NCBI GenBank assembly: GCA_033032865.1
Contig: JAWHQI010000523.1
Location: 858,265-922,264 of the forward strand
Direction: 5' to 3'
Length of the DNA stretch: 64,000 bases
Origin: Dactylorhiza incarnata
Taxonomy: Eukaryota; Streptophyta; Magnoliopsida; Asparagales; Orchidaceae
Part shown: positions 10,885 to 20,031 of the stretch, piece by piece
Numbering within the stretch: position 1 is the stretch's first letter
How the letters are laid out: each line of letters opens with the position of its first letter
Made by a program: the position numbers and the translations under genes
Notes under the pieces: model-generated
What the model was told of the DNA's origin: nothing
The model's database searches: none
Seen by the model: the letters and a program-made list of their open reading frames with translations, nothing else

Positions 10885-10948
10885 GCCCGTCGCAAGAGTG
10901 GCATTTGCCGCGGCGGGCGAAGTCCGGCCTCGACCGCTGCTAGCGGTC
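10885..10948 (+). other. E1 LTR double hairpin
   Basis: Two inverted repeats follow the presumed poly(A) signal: GCCCGTCGC with GCGGCGGGC (10885-10918, one G-U pair) and GACCGCT with AGCGGTC around a 3-nt loop (10932-10948). The first is kept in the LTRs of all families in the window, the second in the E1/E3 and E4 families. It would lie at the RNA 3' end. Confidence 0.6.
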
Positions 10949-11024
10949 TAAATTCTCTAACCAAATAGTAACCGATAATCCGCAGCCCTCGATTTTCTTC
11001 GTGAGCGCACTTTTGAATCGAACA

Positions 11025-13843
11025 ACCATAACTTTTGATCAGGTTGTGTGATTTTTGCCCACAACACCTCTTCAAAATGAGCCCTGAGCCCTACATTCAA
11101 TGGAGAGCAAGTTTACCCAGTGTAGTTTATTTAGTGGTCGATATACATTGAGTTGAAGTGGTAATGTGGGATTTAGCTCCAACCTACACCTAAACTTCAA
11201 ACATCTATAACTTTAGATCCGGATGTCCGGATTTTGCACAAAACTCCTTTTCGGAAAGAGCTCAGAGCCATACATCCTAAGGAGAATAGGATTTACTCGA
11301 TCAAGTTCATTTAGTGGTCGACGTATAGTGGATTGCGGTAGAAATGAAGGAGTTTGCTTCAATTGACACCTAAACTTCAAACATCCATAACTTTTGATCT
11401 GGTTGTTTGTTTTTTGCCCACAACGCCTTTTCAGAATGAGATCGGAGCCCTGCATCCATTGGACAACAAGTTTTACCCATTCCAGTTCGTTTGCGGTTGA
11501 TCTATAGTGGGTTGTAGGGAAAATTGAGAGATTTAGCTCCAAATGACACTCAAACATTAAAATGCAACGACTTTTGATCTGGTTGTCTGATTTGACCACA
11601 CAACACCTTTTTGAAATGAGCTCGTAGCACTACATTCATTGGAGCACAAGTTTTACCCATTCCAGTTCATTTAGTTGTCAATATTTAGAGCGTTGCAGCG
11701 GTGATGCGAAATTTCGCTCCAAATGACACCTAAACATCTAACAGGCATAACTTTTGATTTCTATGTTTGATTTTTGCCCACATCACCTTTTCGGAATATG
11801 CTCGGAGGCATACATCCAATGGAGCACAATTATAAACCCATCCAGCTCATTTTAGTGGTCAATATACAGGGGGTTGCAATGGTGACGAGGGCTCCTCTTG
11901 ACACATAAACTTTAACAGCCAAAAATTTTGATCTGGTTGTCCGATTTTTGCGCACAACACCTTTTTGGAAAGAGCTCGGAGCCCTGCATCCAATGGAGAG
12001 CAAATTTTACCCATTCAGTTTGTTTAGTGGTCAATATACAGCGGGTTTGTAATAATGTATTTAGCTCGAAAGGAGACCTAAGATTTAAAGATCCATAACT
12101 TTTTATCCGGTTGTCCGATTTTCGCCCACAATACCTTTTCGTAATGAGATCCGAGCCCAAAATCCAATGGAGAATGAATTTAACCCATTCAAGGTCGTTT
12201 AGAGGTCGATATACAGTGGGTTGTTGTGGTAATGCGAGATTTAGCTCCAAATGACACATAAATTTCAAAATCAAAGAATTTTAGATGCGGTTTGTAGTGA
12301 AAGTGAGAGATTTAGCTCCAAATGACACCCAAACTTTAAAAGAGCAATAACTTTTGATCTGGTTGTCTGATTTTACCCCATACAACACCATTTAGGAATG
12401 ATATCGGAGCCCTACATTCATTGAAGCACAAGTTTTACCCATTACAGTTCATTTAGTTGTCTATATTGAGCGGGTTGCACTGTTAATTCAAAATGTAGCT
12501 CCAAATGACACCTAAACATCAAACAGCCATAACTTTTGATCAGGTTGTGTTATTTTTGCCCACAACACCTCTTCGAAATGAGCCCTGAGCCCTACATTCA
12601 ATGGAGAGCAAGTTTTACCCAATGTAGTTTATTTAGTGGTCGATATACATTGAGTTGAAGTGGTAATGTGGGATCTAGCTCCAACCTACACCTAAACTTC
12701 AAAAATCTATAACTTTAGATCCAGATGTCCGGATTTTGCACAAAACTCCTTTTCGGAAAGGGCTCAGAGCCATACATCCTAAGGAGAATAGGATTTACTC
12801 GATCAAGTTCATTTAGTGGTCTATGTATAGTGGATTGCGGTAGAAATGAGGGAGTTTGCTTCAATTGGCACCTAAACTTCAAACATACATAACTTTTGAT
12901 CCGATTGTTTGATTTTTGCCCACAACACCTTTTCAGAATGAGATCGGAGCCCTGCATCCATTGGACAACATGTTTTACCCATTCCAGTTCGTTTGCAGTT
13001 GATCTACAGTGGGTTGTAGGGAAAAATGAGAGATTTAGCTCCAAATGACCTCAAACATTAAACCGCAACGACCTTTGATCCGGTTGCCTGATTTGACCAC
13101 ACAACACCTTTTCGAAACGAGCTCGTAGCACTACATTCATTGGAGCACAAGTTTTGCCCATTCCAGTTCATTTAGTTGTCAATATTTAGAGCGTTGCAGC
13201 GGTAATGCGAAATTTCGCTCCAAATGACACCTAAACATCTAACAGGCATAACTTTTGATTTGTATGTTTGATTTTTGCCCACATCACCTTTTCGGAATAT
13301 GCTCGGAGGCATACATCCAATGGAGCACAATTATAAACCCTTCCAGCTCATTTTAGTGGTCAATATACAGGGGGTTGCAATGGTGACAAGGGCTTCTCTT
13401 GACACATAAACTGTAACAGCCATAACTTTTGATCTGGTTATCCGATTTTTGCGCACAACACCTTTTTGAAAAGAGCTCGGAGCCCTGCATCCAATGGAGA
13501 CCAAATTTTACCCATTCAGTTTGTTTAGTAGTCAATATACAGCGGGTTTGTAATAATGTATTTAGCTCGAAATGAGACCTAAGCTTTAAAGATCCATAAC
13601 TTTTTATCCGGTTGTCCGATTTTCGCCCCCAATACCTTTTCGTAATGAGATCGGAGCCCAAAATCCAATGGAGAATGAATTTAACCCATTCAAGGTCGTT
13701 TAGAGGTCGATATACAGTGGGTTGCAGTGGTAATGCGAGATTTAGCTCCAAATGACACATAAATTTCAAAATGAAAGAATTTTAGATGCGGTTTGTAGTG
13801 AAAGTGAGAGATTTAGCTACAAATGACACTCAAACTTTAAAAG
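11025..13843. repeat. Satellite block A, ~178-bp monomers in ~1.5-kb higher-order units
   Basis: Tandem monomers of about 178-186 bp, each beginning near CATAACTTTTGATC and containing GGAGCCCTACATCCAATGG and TTTAGTGGTC. Monomers differ from each other but recur in fixed order: the marker monomer with TTGATCAGGTTGTG starts at 11028 and again at 12539 (1511 bp). Each higher-order unit holds eight full monomers and one truncated monomer of about 75 bp (near 12270). Open frames on the - strand are a by-product of monomer length near a multiple of three. Not a gene. Confidence 0.92.
13839..13843. other. E2 target-site duplication, left copy
   Basis: AAAAG directly before the 5' LTR; the same five bases follow the 3' LTR at 21381-21385. 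Satellite sequence is in register across the insertion. Confidence 0.9.
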
Positions 13844-14140
13844 TGTTGACCCAGAAATCGGCGATCCTACCCTGGGAGGCTTCTTTTGCTACATTTTTGC
13901 AGATTATACGCCCGGGAAGGATTAGAACTCACGCGAAGGCACTTTTTACACCCGAAGTGGTAAGAAGGGGCAGCCTCATCCTTCAAACCGCCCAAGTGGG
14001 GCGGCCTCTCCATTCAAACTGCCCAAGTGGGGCGGCCTCTCCATTCAAACCGCCCAAGTGGGGCGGCCTCTCCATTCAAACCGCCCAGGTGGGGCGGCTT
14101 CTCCCTTCAAGTCGCCCAGGTGGGGCGGTCTCTCCCTTCA

Positions 14141-14850
14141 GACCGCGCGGGTCGGCGGCCTCCTCCTTCAGTCCGCGCGGGTAGGCGGCCTCCTCCTTCA
14201 GTCCGCGCGGGTAGGCGGCCTCCTCCTTCAGTCCGCGCGGGTAGGCGGCCTCCTCCTTCAGTCCGCGCGGGTAGGCGGCCTCCTCCTTCAGTCCGCGCGG
14301 GTAGGCGGCCTCCTCCTTCAGTCCGCGCGGGTAGGCGGCCTCCTCCTTCAGTCCGCGCGGGTAGGCGGCCTCCTCCTTCAGTCCGCGCGGGTAGGCGGCC
14401 TCCTCCTTCAGTCCGCGCGGGTAGGCGGCCTCCTCCTTCAGTCCGCGCGGGTAGGCGGCCTCCTCCTTCAGTCCGCGTGGGTAGGCGGCCTCCTCCTTCA
14501 GTCCGCGCGGGTAGGCGGCCTCCTCCTTCAGTCCGCGCGGGTAGGCGGCCTCCTCCTTCAGTCCGCGCGGGTAGGCGGCCTCCTCCTTCAGTCCGCGTGG
14601 GTAGGCGGCCTCCTCCTTCAGTCTGCGCGTGTAGGCGGCCTCCTCCTTCAGTCCGCGCGGGTAGGCGGCCTCCTCCTTCAGTCCGCGCGGGTAGGCGGCC
14701 TCCTCCTTCAGTCCGCGCTGGTAGGCGGCCTCCTCCTTCAGTCCGCGCGGGTAGGCGGCCTCCTCCTTCAGTCCGCGCGGGTAGGCGGCCTCCTCCTTCA
14801 GTCCGCGCGGGTAGGCGGCCTCCTCTTTCAGACCGCGCGGGTAGAACTCC
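14141..14850 (+). repeat. 30-bp minisatellite in E2 5' LTR, 23 full units
   Basis: Unit starts GTCCGCGCGGGTAGGCGG and ends CCTCCTTCA. Twenty-three full units run from 14141, then a partial unit at 14831. Because 30 is a multiple of three, long Arg/Pro/Ser-rich frames are open on both strands; they are not genes. The unit contains a CCGCGCGG core. Confidence 0.95.
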
Positions 14851-14891
14851 TGTCACCGGCTCACCGGAGGTGACGACATCGACCCAGAGCC

Positions 14892-14899
14892 TATAAATA
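14892..14899 (+). promoter_or_regulatory. E2 5' LTR TATA box
   Basis: TATAAATA in the context GCCTATAAATAGG, identical to the TATA context of the other LTR families. The transcript should start about 30 bp downstream. Confidence 0.65.
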
Positions 14900-14979
14900 G
14901 GACCCTCGACCATGAAGAAAGGACAGGCAAGTTGGGGACAAAACCGGCGGCTAGAAACAGTCAGACCGCACCATGCTGC

Positions 14980-15226
14980 GACCTGTCCGGGCGACCTGTC
15001 CGGGCGACCTGTCCGGGCGACCTGTCCGGGCGACCTGTCCGGGAGACCTGTCCGGGCGACCTGTTCGGGCGACCTGTCCGGGCGACCTGTCCGGGCGACC
15101 TGTCCGGGCGACCTGTCCGGGCGACCTGTCCGGGCGACCTGTCCGGGCGACCTGTCCGGGCGACCTGTCCGGGCAACCTGTCCAGGCGACCTGTCCGAGC
15201 AACCTGTCCGGGCGACCTGTCCGGGC
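14980..15226 (+). repeat. 13-bp minisatellite in E2 5' LTR, 19 units
   Basis: Unit GACCTGTCCGGGC repeated 19 times with few variants, followed by degenerate GACCTCAGC forms to about 15275. It lies downstream of the TATA box and so probably in the transcribed part of the LTR. Confidence 0.95.
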
Positions 15227-15378
15227 AACCTCAGCGACCTGTCCGGGCGACCTCAGCGACCTGTCCGGACGACCTCGGCAAACAGCCCGCGCGGCTTACT
15301 CTTTTCTTACCCGCAACTCTCTTGTATTCATTCTATTTTCCATGTACTAAACACAATGAGCTGTAATACAGATTATTA

Positions 15379-15424
15379 AATAAAGGGATAGCCCGTCGCA
15401 GGAGTGGCATTTGCCGCGGCGGGC
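15379..15424 (+). terminator. E2 5' LTR poly(A) signal and hairpin
   Basis: AATAAA at 15379-15384, then an inverted repeat GCCCGTCGC/GCGGCGGGC at 15391-15424. The same pair occurs in the E3 LTRs. Probable polyadenylation region. Confidence 0.55.
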
Positions 15425-15566
15425 GAAGTCTGGCCTCGCCGCAAGCTAGCGGCCCCCTCTTCTTTTCTCCCCTCTTCACTCGCGACTCAAGTAACCAGTT
15501 GCTCGCGGCCTCCTTTTCCCCCTATTTCCTCGAGTAGATCGTGGAGGTGTCATTTTGGATTCAACA

Positions 15567-15700
15567 GAAACATGCGGCCTTCAGATAGCGAGTGGTTGAT
15601 GAACAACAGTTGCGATGAAGATGCGAGATTTGGCGTAAAATACACTCAATCTTAAAACGGCCATAACTTTTGATCCGGGTGTCGGAATTCAGAAATTCAA
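15567..15700 (+). other. E2 leader: primer-site region and satellite-like segment
   Basis: No TGG-type primer-binding site follows the LTR. The first 20 bases resemble those after the E3 5' LTR (GAAACAYGCGRCCTTCAGAT in both), marking them as the candidate primer site. From about 15590 to 15685 the leader resembles the junction of two satellite monomers, including GATGCGAGATTT and CCATAACTTTTGATCCGG. Confidence 0.55.
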
Positions 15701-15843
15701 AGCCCGACGCGACCGGATCGAGCCGAACTATCCAAAAATTGAACGGGATTCCCCGTTCAGCCACTTTTCGGCCCTCAGATTTCAAAAATTCGGCTCCGTT
15801 TGAAAGTTATTTCAGTTTTTCTCCTTCGGCAATTTCTGTTTTC

Positions 15844-16213
15844 ATGGATCATCTGTCCAAGGGCCTCGGGCATCCCTCCGATCACCCAGAAATGCGTGTG
15901 CAAAACAACGACATCCATCACCTATTAGCGGAGAACATTCCACTCAAAGAACAAGTGGATTCTCAACTTCATGCTGCAACAACTACCAATGACAAACTTT
16001 TCGGCAATCATATAGAACATTGGGCGCGATTTGAAGCAGAAAAGCTCTCTATTCCTCGCCATGAGTTCTATAAGGTGTGTATGAGTAATTGTCCATATCA
16101 AGTTGATGGGCTAACTTTTCTTGCAGGATAATACCAAGATCCTTCCCATTATTAAACAAAATTTGTTGAGAGGCACTTCCGAGTTGAACCGAGGCTACCA
16201 ATCCATTCGATAA
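15844..16213 (+). CDS. Small two-exon ORF of unknown origin in E2
   Basis: Proposed exons 15844-16074 and 16127-16213, about 105 residues. The intervening 52 nt begin GTGTGT after AAG and end CTTTTCTTGCAG; splicing is in phase and leads to a stop at 16211. The product is hydrophilic with a helical middle (residues about 20-60). I recognise no family, and nothing similar occurs in the other elements here, so it may be captured host sequence or a much decayed gag. The intron is short for a plant, and the frame is also open upstream to 15670, so the start is uncertain. Confidence 0.3.
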
Positions 16214-16309
16214 GTGATCCAGTTTTTCATCTACAAGCGTTTGAGGCGGCTACTTCACTAAGAACATCAGTTCAAGATGAAGCAACTCTAAGACTAGTGC
16301 GGTGGTCTT

Positions 16310-17170
16310 CAAAACGGTTCTATCCTTAATGATAATGCTCTCATTTGTTTGTATTTTGATATCGAATGAAGTGGATACAACACTAACACTCTTCCTGTGA
16401 CTTGTCTGTTCCTTATTATCAAACTCACTGAACCATGGAGACATCGCCAAGTTCTGCTCGAACCCCCTCGGATTGTAGTCATTAGTGTAAAACCACGAAG
16501 ATCATGTGTAGCGGGGAGTTTTCGCACACGTGTAGTGGTAGCTTGCCAATTCCCGTGTGGTGGTCTTCAGAACCTTGGATCCCGGCTGATATCCGACACA
16601 CCCCTGCATCAAGGGAGGTCTAGGTGAATGTTGGCTCTATCATGCCCCGAGAGAGATATAGTTACAGCTTTGATGATCTTTCTGAGGAAAGCAATGTAGG
16701 TATAGCCTCCGCGGCATAACCACACCTGCCCAACTGATCATCTTAGTCTGTGACCATCGAATACTCCTAGGTACTCTCAAGCGATGCCTAAGCGGGACCC
16801 ACAACTGAGTTGATCTCTCTGAGGAAAGCAATGTTCGCCGCCTAGGCCCACCTGCCCAATTGATCAACTCGGCTTGTAGCCCTAGGCAAGAGAGCAGTTG
16901 AGTCGTTTACAGCCCTTATGACCACTTGAGGAAAGCAATGTTCGCCGCCTAGGCCCACCTGCCCACTTGGTCATCTGGGTCTGTACTTCCTTTTTTCTTT
17001 ATTTCTACAGCTTTTATGACCACTTGAGGAAAGCAATGTTCGCCGCCTAGGCCCACCTGCCCACTTGGTCATCTGAGTCTGTAGCCATTCCTTTTTCCTT
17101 ACAGGAAAATTATCTCTCTTATGATCCTTGATCATTTGGAGAAAGCAATATCTAACAGGTACAAATATTG
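16310..17170 (+). other. E2 conserved post-pol block with hairpin units
   Basis: Begins at the relic of the pol stop (TTCTATCCTTAA, shared with E4b) and continues as the same block found after pol in the autonomous elements. Hairpin units lie near 16665-16745, 16811-16871, 16917-16975 and 17009-17073, with a decayed one at 17120-17165. The first unit has the longer core TATAGCCTCCGCGGCATAACC seen also in E4. The block survives although all protein genes are gone, which argues for a cis-acting role. Confidence 0.75.
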
Positions 17171-17699
17171 GCCCACTTGGTCATTTAAAAGTTGAAAAAC
17201 TTTTAGACCGGGCGGTTTCATCTATCAAGCCGGTCGGTTTGAAAGAGTACTACAGGTTATGAAAAATGGCTGCATAATATGCTAGCCAAGTGGGTAAAAT
17301 ATATCTGGCTTCAAAGCTGGAAAGCGGGCTATTACAGGAAGCAACAATGCAGTATTACCGACTCGAGATAATCGAGTCAAGGCTTTCACTCTAATAGTCG
17401 GGAAATGGACTTATTAATCCTCTGGACAATCAATGCTTATGAAGATATAATCTCTGGCAGTTTCAGCCCGCGATTCATCTTCACTGAGCCAATCAGGATC
17501 TACTTTTGAACTGAAATGATAAACCGTCAGGGCAACATTTCATGATGACTGGACAATTATTCTTTTGGAGATATCTTTTCCCTGGAGGTTTTTTAGAAAG
17601 GATTTGAAGTTTTATAAGGAATAATGCTAAAAATAGAAGATCGCATATGAATATCCACAAGTAAGTAAAATAGCAAAGACTAACAGTTATGAATTCATT
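17171..17699 (+). other. E2 internal spacer without gene
   Basis: About 530 bp. Two motifs of the CCGNNCGG type (near 17205 and 17233) are the only notable features. No ORF of interest. Confidence 0.5.
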
Positions 17700-19760
17700 T
17701 ATACCTGCTTTATGTTCTCTTTTTGCAGAGATTAGCAGGTATTCGCGAGTTCTCTTCAGGTACTCGCGTTATAGATTATTTTATACCTGCTTTATGTTCT
17801 CTTTTTGCAGAGATTAGCAGGTATTCGTGAGTTCTCTTCAGGTACTCACGTTATAGATTATTTTATACCTGTTTTATGTTCTCTTTTTGGAGAGATTGAA
17901 AGGTGTTCGCGAGGTCTCTTCAGGTACTCGCGTTATATTTTATACCTGCTTTGAGTTCTCTTTTTGCAGAGATTAGCAGGTGTTCGCGAGGTCTCTTCAG
18001 GTACTCGCGTTATGTTTTATACCTTCTTTGAGTTCTCTTTTGCAGAGATTAGCAGGTGGTTGCGAGGTCTCTTCAGGTACTCGCGTTATATTATATACCT
18101 GCTTTGAGTTCTCTTTTGCAGAGATTAGCAGGTGTTTGCGAGTTCTCTTAAGGTACTCGCATTATAGATTGTTTTATGCCTGCTTTATGTTTTCTTTTTG
18201 CAGAGATTAGCAGGTATTCGCGAGTTCTCTAAAGGTACTCGCACTATAGATTGTTTTATTCCTGCTTTATGTTCTCTTTTTGCAGAGATTAGCAGGTATT
18301 CGCGAGTTCTCTAAAGGTACCCGCATTATAGATTGTTTTATACCTGCTTTATGTTCTCTTTTTGCAGAGATTAGCAGGTGTTCGCGAGGTCTCTTCAGGT
18401 ACTCGCGTTATATTGTATACCTGCTTTGAGTTCTCTTTTGCAGAGATTAGCAGGTGTTCGCGAGGTCTCTTCAGGTACTCGCGTTATATTGTATACCTGC
18501 TTTGAGTTCTCTTTTGCAGAGATTAGCAGGTGTTCGCGAGGTCTCTTCAGGTACTCGCGTTATGTTTTATACCTGCTTTGAGTTCTCTTTTGCAGAGATT
18601 AGCTGGTGTTCGCGAGGTCTCTTCAGGTACTCGCGTTATATTTTATACCTGCTTTGAGTTCTCTTTTTGCAGAGATTAGCAGGTGTTCGCGAGGTCTCTT
18701 CAGGTACTCGCGTTATGTTTTATACCTGCTTTGAGTTCTCTTTTGCAGAGATTAGCAGGTGTTCGCGAGGTCTGTTCAGGTACTCGCGTTATATTGTATA
18801 CCTGCTTTGAGTTCTCTTTTGCAGAGATTAGCGGGTGTTCGCGAGGTCTCTTCAGGTACTCGCATTATATTGTATACCTGCTTTGAGTTCTCTTTTGCAG
18901 AGATTAGCAGGTGTTCGCGAGGTCTCTTCAGGTACTCGCGTTATGTTTTATACCTGCTTTGAGTTCTCTTTTTGCAGAGATTAGCAGGTGTTCGCGAGGT
19001 CTCTTCAGGTACTCGCGTTATTGTTTATACCTGCTTTGAGTTCTCTTTTGCAGAGATTAGCAGGTGGTCGCGAGGTCTCTTCAGGTACTCGCGTTATATT
19101 GTATACCTGCTTTGAGTTCTCTTTTGCAGAGATTAGCAGGTGTTCGCGAGGTCTCTTCAGGTACTCGCGTTATATTGTATACCTGCTTTGAGTTCTCTTT
19201 TGTTGAGATTAGCAGGTGTTCGCGAGGTCTCTTCAGATACTCGCGTTATATTGTATACCTGCTTTGAGTTCTCTTTTGCAGAGATTAGCAGGTGATCGCG
19301 AGGTCTCTTCAGGTACTCGCGTTATATTGTATACCTGCTTTGAGTTCTCTTTTGCAGAGATTAGCAGGTGTTCGCGAGGTCTCTTCAGGTACTCGCGTTA
19401 TGTTTTATACCTGCTTTGAGTTCTCTTTTGCAGAGATTAGCAGGTGTTCGCGAGGTCACTTCAGGTACTCGCGTTATATTGTATACCTGCTTTGAGTTCT
19501 CTTTTGCAGAGATTAGCAGGTGTTCGCGAGGTCTCTTCAGGTACTCGCGTTATAGTTTCTCTTATACCTGCTTTGAGTTCTCTTTTGCAGAGATTAGCAG
19601 GTGCTCGCGAGGTCTCTTCAGGTACTCGTGTTATAGTTTCTCTTATATCTGCTTTGAGTTCTCTTTTGCAGATGTTAGCAGGTATTCGCGAGTTCTCTTC
19701 AGGTACTCGCGTCACGTTCTTTATTTACTTATCGAGTTCTCCTCAGAGACTAGTAGGTGA
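17700..19760 (+). repeat. 76-bp tandem array in E2, about 27 units of paired hairpins
   Basis: Early units are about 76-84 bp and more divergent; from about 18360 they are close to 76 bp. Each unit holds two inverted repeats: ACCTGCT with AGCAGGT (about 23-nt loop containing TTCTCTTTTGCAG) and CGCGAG with CTCGCG (13-nt loop). Some stem changes are compensated. Apparent 67-codon frames starting every 76 bp are artefacts. Expanded tandem repeats in this position are known for Tat/Ogre-type elements. Confidence 0.93.
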
Positions 19761-20031
19761 TTACTAGTCAACCTCAGAGGACGAAGTGAGCCGATGTTCG
19801 CAAGTTCCCTTCAGGTACTTGTGAATTGTGTTTTATATTTGCTATGACTCTCTTCCCTCACAGGAGAAAGAATAGGCATTCACTAGTTCCTTTGTGGAGA
19901 GGCATCAGGTACTCGTTCCGTCTTTGTCTTTCCCACTCTTTCGATAGTTTACCAGTAGCGGATCACGATTTTTGTGGGTCAATACCTACTTTTTCGAAGT
20001 TTCTTGGAAGTTTGAAAAAGTGCGGGGATTA
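19761..20031 (+). other. E2 3' end with polypurine tract
   Basis: Degenerate array remnants (near 19795-19815 a CGCAAG/CTTGTG stem), then unique DNA to the polypurine tract TGCGGGGATTA at 20021-20031, directly before the 3' LTR. Confidence 0.7.

Larger units (their letters stand above)
1..11024 (+). mobile_element. E1: Ty3/gypsy (Tat-like) LTR retrotransposon, 3' part
   Basis: This is a retrotransposon whose 5' LTR, gag and protease start lie outside the window. Order on the + strand: protease-RT-RNase H-integrase (1-3837, frameshifted), conserved non-coding block (about 3950-4500), AT-rich spacer (to 5695), two genes on the - strand (aORF2 5696-7636, aORF1 7985-10000), polypurine tract, 3' LTR (10189-11024). 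The layout matches the complete element E3 segment by segment, so it is the same family. It ends directly against satellite DNA; the five bases after the LTR are ACCAT, a possible target duplication that cannot be checked because the other end is missing. The Tat assignment rests on the second RNase H and the antisense genes. Confidence 0.9.
10189..11024 (+). repeat. E1 3' LTR (836 bp)
   Basis: Starts TGTTTGCCCGG and ends GAATCGAACA, with the usual TG...CA ends. Length and sequence match the two E3 LTRs (also 836 bp each). It holds a promoter palindrome, TATA box and downstream hairpins, listed separately. The canonical AATAAA of E3 reads AATCAA here. Confidence 0.93.
13844..15566 (+). repeat. 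E2 5' LTR (1723 bp)
   Basis: Begins TGTTGACCCAG and ends GGATTCAACA. It is 374 bp longer than the 3' LTR. That is exactly nine 30-bp units plus eight 13-bp units (270 + 104), so the length gap is explained by minisatellite change after insertion. A 31-bp repeat built on ACCGCCCAAGTGGGGCGG precedes the 30-bp array (about 13980-14140). Confidence 0.93.

Noticed and set aside
11213..13769. Recurrent 118-139 codon minus-strand frames in the satellite
   Set aside because: They recur at fixed places in each higher-order unit because monomer length is near a multiple of three. No start context, domain or conservation beyond the DNA repeat.
14027..14896. Long Arg/Pro/Ser-rich open frames on both strands in the E2 LTRs (also 14107-15228 and 20215-21017)
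   Set aside because: They follow from the 30-bp unit being a multiple of three without stops. All frames are open alike and the predicted proteins are pure repeats.
14980..15226. Telomere-like or G-quadruplex array
   Set aside because: The 13-bp GACCTGTCCGGGC unit has G/C runs of only two or three and does not match plant telomere repeats.
17700..19760. CRISPR-like regular repeat array
   Set aside because: Units are contiguous tandem copies without unique spacers, in a plant retrotransposon.
17980..19767. Series of 67-codon frames, one every 76 bp
   Set aside because: Period equals the tandem unit and frames rotate because 76 is not a multiple of three. Repeat artefacts.
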